NCBI GenBank assembly: GCA_005776735.1
Contig: SXOM01000037.1
Span: 1-9,253, forward strand
Length of the DNA stretch: 9,253 nt
Source of the DNA: Pseudomonadota bacterium
GTDB taxonomy: Bacteria > Myxococcota_A > UBA796 > SXON01
Direction of reading: 5' to 3'
Position numbers and translations under genes: made by a program. Below the pieces are notes generated by a model, which made no database searches, had not been told where the DNA came from, and saw only the letters and a program-made list of their open reading frames with translations. Of the stretch, positions 1-6,234 are shown piece by piece (the stretch's first letter is position 1; each line of letters opens with the position of its first letter).

Positions 1-1
1 G

Positions 2-304
2 CTCCCGCTCGCGGTCGGCGGCGGGGGGGTCCTCGCGCTCGGGGCGGCGGGCGTCCTCGGGCTGGTGTCCCTCTCCGCGCACGACGAGGCGGCGGCCGGC
101 TGCGCGCCCGACGGCGGCGGCGTGCTGCGCTGTTCGTCCGCGGCCGCCGAGTCGCTCGCGACCGAAGACAGCACCGCGCTCGCGGCCGACCTGCTCCTGG
201 GCCTCGGCCTGGCGGGCATCGGCGCCGGGGTCACGTTGGCGATCGTCGGCGACACCGGACTGGTCGCCGGCCCCGGCTTCGTGGTGGTGGAGGGCCGCTT
301 CTGA
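2..304 (+). CDS. C-terminal end of a membrane protein with a paired-helix tail (5' truncated by window edge)
   Basis: The frame is open from the window edge, so this is the last 100 residues of a longer protein; a GTG at 65 could start a short ORF but would cut the first membrane segment. Seen: a Gly/Ala/Leu-rich hydrophobic segment (visible residues about 3-24), a polar loop with two cysteines (the second in VLRC), a second hydrophobic segment (about 56-82), and a short tail ending EGRF. From recall of the group, a pair of glycine-rich helices separated by a loop with two cysteines is a common C-terminal tail of myxococcal PEGA- and TPR-containing proteins, often ending in a short beta tail with G-x-F. 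The missing N-terminal part would carry the functional domain, so the role is unknown. Its TGA overlaps the next ATG by one base (TGATG), pointing to translational coupling. Confidence 0.75.
   Translation, partial: LPLAVGGGGVLALGAAGVLGLVSLSAHDEAAAGCAPDGGGVLRCSSAAAESLATEDSTALAADLLLGLGLAGIGAGVTLAIVGDTGLVAGPGFVVVEGRF
289..294 (+). promoter_or_regulatory. Shine-Dalgarno site for the binding-protein gene
   Basis: GGAGGG lies inside the end of the previous gene, 9 bases before the ATG at 304. It supports that ATG as the start even though the resulting signal peptide is unusually short. Confidence 0.6.
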
Positions 305-1713
305 TGCTCTGGCTCCTCCTCGGCTGCAGCGCAGGGGTCACCGCGTGGGCCCCGTGCGACGCCGCGACCCAGTGCCGCGAGGCGTTCGGCTTCGGCCACA
401 CCTGCGGGGCCGAGGGCTACTGTGTCGAGGTCCCAGCCGAGCCGCGCTGCGACGAGACCTGGCCCGTCGACCTGCGGGAGAGGCCCGACCGGTATGGCGA
501 CCTGTTGCTGGTCGGCAGCCTCTACGACCACACCACCGACATCCCCGAACGGCAGGCGTCCCGCCTCGCGGTGAAGCAGGCCGACGAGAGCGACGGCGTC
601 GACGGGCGCACGGTCGGGCTCATCCAGTGCAGCTACGAGGAGGACCCGGCGCTCGACGCGGCCACCTCCGACGAGGCCGCGGTGGCGATGGCCAACCACC
701 TCGTCGACCTCGGCGCCTTCGCCATCATCGGGCCCGCGACCTCGGGCGTCACCGAAGCGGTCTACAACGGGGTCGAGGGCGCGCCGCTCATGGTGTCCCC
801 TTCGGCCACGAGCCCGGCGCTCACCTGGCTCGACGCGCCGGATCGGCCCGCCGGCGGGGCCGGCCGCCTGTGGCGCACCGCGCCGCCCGACTCGTTGCAG
901 GGGGCGGTGCTCGCCGACCTGGTCCGCACCGCGCTCGGCACGGGCGCGCAGCGCGTGGCGTTGGTGTACCAGACCGGGCCCTACGGCGAAGGCCTGGCCG
1001 AGGTCTTCGTCGACGAATGGGCCGGCGCCGAGCGGGTGGCCGAACGGTTCCCGTACGAGAACGACACCCAGCGCGCGAGCGCGGCCAGCTCGGCGGCCAA
1101 CCCCGCGTACGACGCCATCGTCTTCATCTCGAGCGACCTTCCCGACGTCGTGTCGTTCCTCAACAGCGTGGCCGCCGACGGCGACGTGCCCGACACGCCG
1201 ATCTTCCTGGCCGACGCGGCGCGGGACGCCGAGCTGCTCGCCGGCACCGAGTCGACCGACGCGCACGACCTGTGGCCCAACATCGCCGGCACCTCCCCCG
1301 CGGTGCCTTCCGGCGATCAGTACGACGCCTTCGCGGCGGCCTACGCCGGTGTCTACGACGGGCAGTCGGCCGGCGACTCGTCGTACTCGGCCTACGCCTA
1401 CGACGCGGCGTGGCTCACGCTGTACGGGGCGGCCTGGGCGCTCTCCAACGAAGGTGCGCTCACCGGGCAGGCCGCCGCCGAAGGTCTGCGCCACATCTCC
1501 GACCCCGCGGGCGAGTCCGTCGAGCTCGGGCCGGTCGCGTGGAACCAGGCGCAGGCGAGCTTCGCGGCGGGCACGGGGCTCGACGTCGTGGGCGCCTCCG
1601 GCGAGCTCGACTACGACGCCGACACCGAGGAGACCACGGGGCCCATCGAGGTGTGGGCCATCCGTGACGACGGGGAGCCCGAGTTCTACGTCGTGGACAC
1701 CGTGGCCCCGTGA
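304..1713 (+). CDS. LIVBP-type periplasmic substrate-binding lipoprotein with Cys-rich N-terminus
   Basis: 469 residues. The N-terminus is a seven-residue hydrophobic stretch followed by LLGC (Cys8), a lipobox-like end. Cys18, 24, 34, 40 and 49 then form a small cysteine-rich segment with C-x5-C-x9-C-x5-C spacing, probably disulfide-bonded. Residues about 66-440 resemble the type I periplasmic binding fold of the Leu/Ile/Val family (Peripla_BP_6): a strand opening with LLLVGSLYD, an AVKQAD-type first helix, IIGPATSG (141-148), SPSATSPALT (165-174) and a VALVYQTGPYGEGLA second-lobe start. Family members bind amino acids or other small ligands for ABC importers or sensors. No ABC ATPase or permease gene is in the window, so this is an orphan binding protein and could be a receptor. 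The ATG at 304 overlaps the upstream stop, has a good ribosome binding site, and no other in-frame ATG, GTG or TTG occurs upstream within the window. It overlaps the next gene by 4 bases (GTGA). Confidence 0.88.
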   Translation: MLWLLLGCSAGVTAWAPCDAATQCREAFGFGHTCGAEGYCVEVPAEPRCDETWPVDLRERPDRYGDLLLVGSLYDHTTDIPERQASRLAVKQADESDGVDGRTVGLIQCSYEEDPALDAATSDEAAVAMANHLVDLGAFAIIGPATSGVTEAVYNGVEGAPLMVSPSATSPALTWLDAPDRPAGGAGRLWRTAPPDSLQGAVLADLVRTALGTGAQRVALVYQTGPYGEGLAEVFVDEWAGAERVAERFPYENDTQRASAASSAANPAYDAIVFISSDLPDVVSFLNSVAADGDVPDTPIFLADAARDAELLAGTESTDAHDLWPNIAGTSPAVPSGDQYDAFAAAYAGVYDGQSAGDSSYSAYAYDAAWLTLYGAAWALSNEGALTGQAAAEGLRHISDPAGESVELGPVAWNQAQASFAAGTGLDVVGASGELDYDADTEETTGPIEVWAIRDDGEPEFYVVDTVAP

Positions 1714-2363
1714 CGCGGCCGGCGTCGGCGGCCGTGGGGGTGCTCGCGGCGACGCTCGGGGGGTGTGGGACCGACCGCGCCAGCGCGTACCGTGCCGGCC
1801 TCGCTTCGGGCGACTGCAGCGGCATCGCCGACGTCGCGCTCGCGGACGAGTGCCGCGTGCAGCTCGGCCAGTGCGACCCCATCGTGGGCGAACGAGCCCG
1901 CGCGGAGTGTGCCTTCCGCGACGCCGAGGCCCGCGGCGACCCGGCGCGCTGCGCCGACGCGGGGCCGTGGGTGGATGACTGTCGGATGCACCTGTGGACC
2001 GCGGCCCTCCCGGCCCTCCTCCGCGATCGCCGCCCCGGCGAGTTCGAGGCCGACGCGGCGGCCGAGGCCGTGCGTCACGGCTTCGCCGCCGACGATCCTC
2101 GCCCATGGTCGGCGCTGTACCGCGAGTGGTACGGCCGGCACCGCCCGATGGACCGCGGCGCCTGTGCCGGGGCCGCCGACCCCGCCCACGCCGAAGCGTG
2201 TCGTCAGACCGGCCTCGCCCAGTACGCCGACCTCCTCCAGATGGCCCACGACCGGGGCACCTACCCCTGCGTCGGCGGCCCGCTCCCCGCCCTGTTGGCC
2301 CACGCCCCCGACCCCGAGCTCGACGCGCTCCGCGCCGCGAAGATTCCCCCATGTTCGCCCTGA
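1710..2363 (+). CDS. Cysteine-patterned putative lipoprotein, paralogue A
   Basis: 217 residues from a GTG that overlaps the previous stop (GTGA). The N-terminus (MTRP, then an Ala/Val/Leu stretch) ends in LGGC with Cys19 as likely lipidated residue; it is the only signal in this operon with a basic residue. The mature part is mostly helical by composition and has regularly spaced cysteine pairs: 36/48, 55/67, 81/91 and 152/164, then single cysteines at 187 and near the C-terminus. The pair spacing of 9-11 residues fits disulfides within or between short helices, as in compact helical repeats. The region around ARAEC (63-67), DDCRMHLW (89-96), and RGAC...EAC (149-164) aligns by eye with the next gene, so the two are tandem paralogues. 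I do not recognise a named family. Export to periplasm or outer membrane is inferred from the signal and the cysteines. No catalytic motif is visible. Confidence 0.8.
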   Translation: MTRPASAAVGVLAATLGGCGTDRASAYRAGLASGDCSGIADVALADECRVQLGQCDPIVGERARAECAFRDAEARGDPARCADAGPWVDDCRMHLWTAALPALLRDRRPGEFEADAAAEAVRHGFAADDPRPWSALYREWYGRHRPMDRGACAGAADPAHAEACRQTGLAQYADLLQMAHDRGTYPCVGGPLPALLAHAPDPELDALRAAKIPPCSP

Positions 2364-3163
2364 TGTTCCTCGGGGGGTGCGCGCCCGGGGCCGCCGAGGC
2401 CCAGCGGGCGGCCAGCGAGCCCGGACTTCCCCGCGAGGTCGCGATCGCCCGCTGCCAAGGCGCCGGCGAACACGCCGACGCCTGCATCACCGAGGTCCTC
2501 CGCGCCCGTCCCGACACCGAGGCCGAAGACTGCGCCCGCATCCAGAGCGAAGCGTGGCGGGCCGAGTGCAGCTTCGCGGTGGGTGAGCGCCACGCGCGCG
2601 CGGGCCATCGTTGGGAGGCCCTGACCGCCTGCGGCCAGGCGGGGCGGTACTACCACGAGTGCCTCTACCACGCGTGGACCTACGAGATCCAGCGCTCCGT
2701 CCGGGGCGGCGGGCGCGCGGTCGACGAGCTCGAGACCGGGCGCGCGCTCGTGGACTTCTGGGGCCAGGTGCAGACGGTCGGGCCCGACCCCGTCGAGCAG
2801 ATCTGGCTCGACTGGTGGTACTTCACGCTCAACCGCAACCCCCCGGCCGACCTCGGCGACTGCGCCTCACTCGCGGCGCCCGACGCCGAGCGCTGCCGCG
2901 TCGGCACGTTGTCCTTCGTCGAGCGCGCCATCGCGACGACGCTCCGCGAGACCAACGTTCCCCCGCGCCGGAAGAGCCGCGTGTGCCGCGGCGACATCCT
3001 CGAACTCGAAGCGCAGTTCCCCGACGTGTACCGCGCGGACGACCGCTTGCGCGAACGGGCCCTGGCGGGTCGCGACCGCGGGTGCGCCGCCGCCCGCGGG
3101 GTCGAGTCCGGGCGGCCGTGGAACCCGATCTTCCTGGAGAACCGGCGTTGGTCCGCTGGATAG
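2351..3163 (+). CDS. Cysteine-patterned putative lipoprotein, paralogue B
   Basis: 270 residues. The start is ATG 2351, with GAAG about 8 bases upstream, overlapping the previous gene by 13 bases. An ATG at 2363, in TGATG overlap with that stop, is an alternative and would leave only five residues before the cysteine. The frame is open far upstream, but that part reads as an Arg/Pro-rich shadow of paralogue A. The signal is MFALMFLGGC (Cys10). Cysteine pairs at 35/45, 61/73, 94/104 and 171/182, then 212 and 245, mirror the order and spacing seen in paralogue A. Shared blocks include WRAECSF (69-75) versus ARAECAF, and LGDC...ERC (168-182) versus RGAC...EAC. It is longer than A, with an extra tail after Cys212 ending in a Trp/Asn/Arg-rich stretch. 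Function is unknown; a disulfide-stabilised helical envelope protein is the likely class. Confidence 0.78.
   Translation: MFALMFLGGCAPGAAEAQRAASEPGLPREVAIARCQGAGEHADACITEVLRARPDTEAEDCARIQSEAWRAECSFAVGERHARAGHRWEALTACGQAGRYYHECLYHAWTYEIQRSVRGGGRAVDELETGRALVDFWGQVQTVGPDPVEQIWLDWWYFTLNRNPPADLGDCASLAAPDAERCRVGTLSFVERAIATTLRETNVPPRRKSRVCRGDILELEAQFPDVYRADDRLRERALAGRDRGCAAARGVESGRPWNPIFLENRRWSAG
3136..3140 (+). promoter_or_regulatory. Shine-Dalgarno site that selects a TTG start
   Basis: GGAGA lies in the end of paralogue B, 7 bases before TTG 3148. The frame of the next gene is open for more than 500 bases upstream, but only from here on does it read as a normal exported protein, so this site decides the start. 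Confidence 0.6.
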
Positions 3164-4002
3164 CCACCTGGCTCGCGCTTGCGCTCGTCGGCCTCGGGGT
3201 GGCCCGGCTCGTCATCCGGCCCGCGCAAGAGTCGTGGTGGTTGGTCTCCGCCGGTCGCGACGACGCGGTGCTCGTGGCGCAGTACACCGTCGGCAACACC
3301 GGCTTGTTCGCCGACCAGCTCACCACGCGCGTGCTGCTCCTCCGCCCCGACGGGTCCCCCCTCGCGCACCGCGCCATCCGCGGGCCGGCCCGGCTCGACG
3401 GCGATGGCGTCCACGGCGCGCTGGACACCCTGGACCGCACCGGTGACGCGTGGGAGCTGCGCGTCGAGGGCGACGCCATGCGCGTCCGGGCCCGCGCCGA
3501 GGGCCTCGGCACCGCCTGCCCGCCCGCGCCCGGCCGCCTCGACGGGTTCCTCGACATCCCGGACGCGAGCGCCAGCAGCGAAGGCGCACGCCTGGACGGT
3601 GCGGCCGTCCTCACGCACATCCGCAGCACCGGCACCCCCACGCTCACCACCGCCCTGTACGCCGTGGACCGCGACGGGAGCGTGGTGATCGACCCGCTCG
3701 CGGCGTGCGGCGGCTTCCTCGTGCTCGACGGTCGCGGCGCGGCGGTGCGCACCGCGCCCCTCCCCTACGACCTCGACGAACGCCTGGACCTCGAGCTCGC
3801 GGGGCACCGCGTGGTGATCACGCCGGGTCGCCGCCAGTGGACCGAGCCCGCCTTCGACGGGGCCTTCGGTGCCGAGGCCCTCCTCGCGCGCGCGGTGGGC
3901 TACCACGAACCCACCGTCACCTTCCAGCGGGTGCGGGTCGAGGTCGACGGCCGCACCCCGTGGGCCGGCGTGCTCGTGGTACGCGACGGCCGCGGGGGAT
4001 AG
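3148..4002 (+). CDS. Membrane-anchored beta-rich protein of unknown function
   Basis: 284 residues from a TTG start that has a well-placed ribosome binding site and overlaps paralogue B by 16 bases. The N-terminus is VRWIATW followed by one hydrophobic helix (about 5-23) and RPAQ, so it is a single-pass anchor or uncleaved signal with the rest outside the cytoplasm. The body alternates hydrophobic and polar residues as in beta-sheets, with WELRVEGDAMRVRA (102-115), ALYAVDRDGSVV (169-180) and VTFQRVRVEVDGR near the end. Two cysteines (124, 187) could pair. The two-part beta layout and the GYHEP stretch near the C-terminus faintly recall lipocalin-like two-domain proteins such as the AttH/CrtC group, but this is only an impression by eye and no catalytic motif is confirmed. 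Position in the operon suggests an envelope role with the two cysteine lipoproteins. Confidence 0.7.
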   Translation: MVRWIATWLALALVGLGVARLVIRPAQESWWLVSAGRDDAVLVAQYTVGNTGLFADQLTTRVLLLRPDGSPLAHRAIRGPARLDGDGVHGALDTLDRTGDAWELRVEGDAMRVRARAEGLGTACPPAPGRLDGFLDIPDASASSEGARLDGAAVLTHIRSTGTPTLTTALYAVDRDGSVVIDPLAACGGFLVLDGRGAAVRTAPLPYDLDERLDLELAGHRVVITPGRRQWTEPAFDGAFGAEALLARAVGYHEPTVTFQRVRVEVDGRTPWAGVLVVRDGRGG

Positions 4003-4011
4003 CAGCCGGCC

Positions 4012-4482
4012 ATGCCGGTGCTCCTGCTCGCCCTTCTGGCCTCCCCGGACGCTCACGCCAACGATCTCCGCGGCCGCTTCGGCTTCGGCTTCCACGCGGG
4101 TCTGGGCTCGGTCTCCGCGTTGTCGGCGCGCTACGCGCTCCCGACGGGCGACCCCAAGATCAACGTCCAGGTCGAGCTCAACGCCGGCGCCGAAATCCAG
4201 ACCGACACGCCGATGGCCCTGGTGGCCGGCGGCCGGCTCTTGTACGGCGTCGTGGCCGAGGACAACCTGTCGCTCTACGTCGCGGCCGGCGCCGCCTACG
4301 TCAACGACACCACGTGGACCGGGGTGCGCGTGCTCCCTGCCATGGGGGCCGAGTTCTTCCTGTTCGGGCTCGAGAACCTGGGGTGGGGCGTCGAGTGGGG
4401 CCTGCAGATCGACCTGGGGTCGGAGTTCGCGTTGCGCACGGTCTCCGGGGCGCCGGCGGTCACCGTCCACTACTGGTTCTGA
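4012..4482 (+). CDS. Small outer-membrane beta-barrel protein
   Basis: 156 residues. A signal peptide is followed by an AHA (14-16) cleavage site; the signal has no Lys or Arg, and the start is fixed because the previous stop TAG is in the same frame 9 bases upstream with no start codon between. The mature chain is a series of amphipathic beta strands with Gly and aromatic residues (GRFGFGFHAGLG, LYVAAGAAYV, GVEWGLQIDLG) and ends in HYWF, an aromatic C-terminus typical of proteins inserted by the BAM complex. Its size fits an 8-strand barrel like the OmpA/OmpW/OmpX-type fold. It closes the six-gene operon. Pore or transport function cannot be told; a structural or adhesion role is equally possible. 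The nearest purine-rich element, GGGGGA, is 12 bases from the ATG, so translation may depend partly on coupling. Confidence 0.82.
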   Translation: MPVLLLALLASPDAHANDLRGRFGFGFHAGLGSVSALSARYALPTGDPKINVQVELNAGAEIQTDTPMALVAGGRLLYGVVAEDNLSLYVAAGAAYVNDTTWTGVRVLPAMGAEFFLFGLENLGWGVEWGLQIDLGSEFALRTVSGAPAVTVHYWF

Positions 4483-4488
4483 ACCGCC

Positions 4489-4507
4489 CCGGCCGGTGCA
4501 CGGCCGG
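4489..4507 (+). terminator. GC-rich hairpin after the envelope operon
   Basis: CCGGCCG (4489-4495), a 5-base loop, and CGGCCGG (4501-4507) form a perfect 7-bp stem starting 6 bases after the barrel gene's stop. No run of T follows, so it is not a classic intrinsic terminator; it may act in a Rho-dependent context or protect the 3' end. Confidence 0.4.
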
Positions 4508-4572
4508 CCGCCGCACCGCGCGCCTGCTCCCGCCGCCTTCGAGGCCGGTCGCGGCGCGGGGCCCAACCCGGC

Positions 4573-4578
4573 TATGTT
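4573..4578 (+). promoter_or_regulatory. Candidate -10 element for a leaderless mRNA
   Basis: TATGTT, preceded by GC, ends exactly 6 bases before GTG 4585. There is no ribosome binding site in the intervening or preceding bases. A -10 element at this distance would place the transcript 5' end at the start codon. No convincing -35 element is seen. This is inference from spacing. Confidence 0.35.
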
Positions 4579-4584
4579 GCCGGC

Positions 4585-6159
4585 GTGTGGTCACTCCTGA
4601 CGCTCCTCGCCTGCTCCGACGACTTCGACGACTCCGGTCCGAAGCCGGTGGACACCGCCGACGCCGACACCGGTGAGGCCGACGACACCGGCGGCACCGA
4701 CGACACCGGCCCCGACGACACGGGTGAGGGCGGTCCCAAGGACCGCGACGGCGACGGCTACACCGAAGACGTCGATTGTGTCGACGTCGACGCCACCGTG
4801 TACCCGGGCGCGGAGGAGGTCTGGTACGACGGCATCGACCAGGACTGCGCCGGCGACAGCGACTACGACCAAGACCACGACGGCTACCTCGCCGACCACA
4901 TCGGCGGCGACGACTGCGACGACACCGACGCGACCATCCACCCGGGCGCGGTCGAGGCCTGGTACGACGGCATCGACGGCGACTGCGCGGGCGGCGACGA
5001 CTACGACCAGGACGGCGACGGCGACCCGATCGAAGCGGCGGGCGGCCTGGACTGCGACGACACCGACGCGACCGTGTCAAGCCTGCAGATGGAGGTCCTC
5101 GACGACGGCGTCGACGGCGACTGCGACGGCGGCCTCGACACGTTCTGGCTCCACCCGCTCGACACCACCGGGGCCGCGGGCTTGCAGGGGCCGCGCATCA
5201 CCGCCGACTCCACCACCGCGATGGTCAGCTTCCTGGCCGACACCTACACCGACCCGGTCACCGGGCGGCCGGCCACCACCGGGAGCTTCACCTACCACTA
5301 CGACGAGGCCGACCCGTGGGCGGGCCTCGGCGGCACCAGCACCTGGGAGTGGGGCGTCGGCTACACCTTCTCGACCGGCTTCGACTTCTGGGCGACCGAC
5401 GACCACTATGTGTGGGCGCACGGCCTCCACACCGCCACCACGCGCTACCTCTTCGCCGACGTGTACGACACCGCCACCGGCGACTTCTCGGGGTCGGGCC
5501 TCACCTATCCGACCACCCACCCGTTCCTCGACGTGGAGCTGACCGAAGCCACCGACGGGAGCCTGCACCTGGTCGGTTGCGACGTCCGCCTCGGCTACCT
5601 GTCGTGGATCCACGGTTCGCCGACGGAGTTCTTGTCGGGGAGCGGCCTCGCCTACGACGACCTCGCCAACGTCGAGGCCGACAATTGTGTGGCCGACGTG
5701 CCCGAACGCGTGGTCCTCGCCGGCAACTCGGCCGAGGTGGGGGTGCAGACCTTCGCCTACGCCGACGCCACCGGTCTCGCGACCGACGCCGTGGTCACCG
5801 AGCTCACGCCGGTCGAGGTGCAGTCCTACCAGACGGGGACGGTCTCGGCGCGGGTCGTCGCGGCCGGGGCCGACGGCGTCTACGTCGACGAGGGCGGCGA
5901 CGTCGCATGGCTGCGCGCGCAGCCCGCGGAGTCGGTGCGCGGGAGCCTCGCGGCTTCGGGCCAGATGGCGCTGGTCTACACCGGCGGTGCGGGCGCGGTC
6001 CTGGCCTGGGGCGACACCACGTCGGGCTTCCTGGAGGTCGAGCTGCCGACCGGGCTGCCCCACCCCGACGACGCCGACGTCTTCCTCAGCACCGGCGGCC
6101 AGCTCCTGGTGGTGGTGCGCAGCGGGGACGACGCCGTGCTCGGGGTCGTCGGCATCTGA
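4585..6159 (+). CDS. Secreted/lipid-anchored protein with MopE-type putative metal-binding repeats
   Basis: 524 residues from GTG 4585; the in-frame stop at 4480-4482 and lack of any other start codon between fix this start. MWSLLTLLAC (Cys10) is a very short lipoprotein-like signal. Residues 12-50 are an Asp/Thr/Gly linker with repeated DDTG. Residues 53-185 hold three repeats of the putative metal-binding motif named after MopE of Methylococcus capsulatus: D-x-DGDGY, then DC-x-D-x-DA-T-x-x-PGA-x-E, then WYDGID-x-DC-x-G. The Asp-rich loops resemble calcium-binding loops; each repeat has two cysteines (65/88, 111/134, 157/180) that probably pair. Repeat 1 has CVDVD in place of CDDTD and repeat 3 lacks PGA. 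Residues about 188-524 are beta-rich with Trp/Tyr and Gly turns and could be a propeller; I do not recognise the family. Surface display is the likely location. It stands alone, with no cotranscribed partner. Confidence 0.88.
   Translation: MWSLLTLLACSDDFDDSGPKPVDTADADTGEADDTGGTDDTGPDDTGEGGPKDRDGDGYTEDVDCVDVDATVYPGAEEVWYDGIDQDCAGDSDYDQDHDGYLADHIGGDDCDDTDATIHPGAVEAWYDGIDGDCAGGDDYDQDGDGDPIEAAGGLDCDDTDATVSSLQMEVLDDGVDGDCDGGLDTFWLHPLDTTGAAGLQGPRITADSTTAMVSFLADTYTDPVTGRPATTGSFTYHYDEADPWAGLGGTSTWEWGVGYTFSTGFDFWATDDHYVWAHGLHTATTRYLFADVYDTATGDFSGSGLTYPTTHPFLDVELTEATDGSLHLVGCDVRLGYLSWIHGSPTEFLSGSGLAYDDLANVEADNCVADVPERVVLAGNSAEVGVQTFAYADATGLATDAVVTELTPVEVQSYQTGTVSARVVAAGADGVYVDEGGDVAWLRAQPAESVRGSLAASGQMALVYTGGAGAVLAWGDTTSGFLEVELPTGLPHPDDADVFLSTGGQLLVVVRSGDDAVLGVVGI
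4681..4728 (+). repeat. DDTG-encoding short tandem repeat
   Basis: Three imperfect units of 18, 15 and 15 bases beginning GACGACAC encode DDTGGT, DDTGP and DDTGE in the linker of the MopE-type protein. Such a repeat can change in number by slippage, altering linker length in frame because units are multiples of three. Confidence 0.6.
4741..5139 (+). repeat. Three MopE-type motif repeats at DNA level
   Basis: Units at about 4741-4860, 4861-4998 and 4999-5139 encode the three Asp-rich motifs. Units 1 and 2 share near-identical stretches such as the TGGTACGACGGCATCGAC block, which suggests recent duplication or gene conversion; unit 3 is more diverged. Confidence 0.65.
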
Positions 6160-6175
6160 GGCGATCGGGGCGCCC

Positions 6176-6195
6176 CGCCGCGACCGGCCGCGGCG
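6176..6195. terminator. Hairpin between convergent genes, possible bidirectional terminator
   Basis: CGCCGCG (6176-6182), a 6-base loop and CGCGGCG (6189-6195) form a perfect 7-bp stem in the 75-base gap between two convergent genes. A separate loopless palindrome, CGGGGCGCCCCG, sits just upstream (6166-6177) and partly competes with it. No T run is present on either strand, so termination is a guess from position. Confidence 0.4.
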
Positions 6196-6234
6196 AGCCA
6201 CAGGGTCCGGTGCGTGGCGCGCGCCGCCGCGGCA

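Noticed and set aside
65..304. A complete 79-residue protein from GTG 65
   Set aside because: The same frame is open to the window edge and encodes the first of the two membrane helices before the GTG, so it is the end of a longer gene.
1994..2350. N-terminal extension of paralogue B
   Set aside because: The frame is open, but the extension is an Arg/Pro-rich shadow of paralogue A. The lipoprotein-like signal begins at 2351.
2611..3147. N-terminal extension of the 3148 protein
   Set aside because: The extension is Arg-rich shadow sequence inside paralogue B; a ribosome binding site and membrane helix mark TTG 3148 as the start.
2680..4566. 628-codon open frame on the minus strand opposite the operon
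   Set aside because: It lies antisense to three well-supported genes, and its product is a Gly/Arg/Glu/Val-rich mix without domains. Very high GC suppresses stop codons, so long shadow frames are expected.
4681..5139. Repeated short units as a possible CRISPR array
   Set aside because: Units are in frame, encode Asp-rich motifs, differ in sequence and have no unique spacers of constant length.
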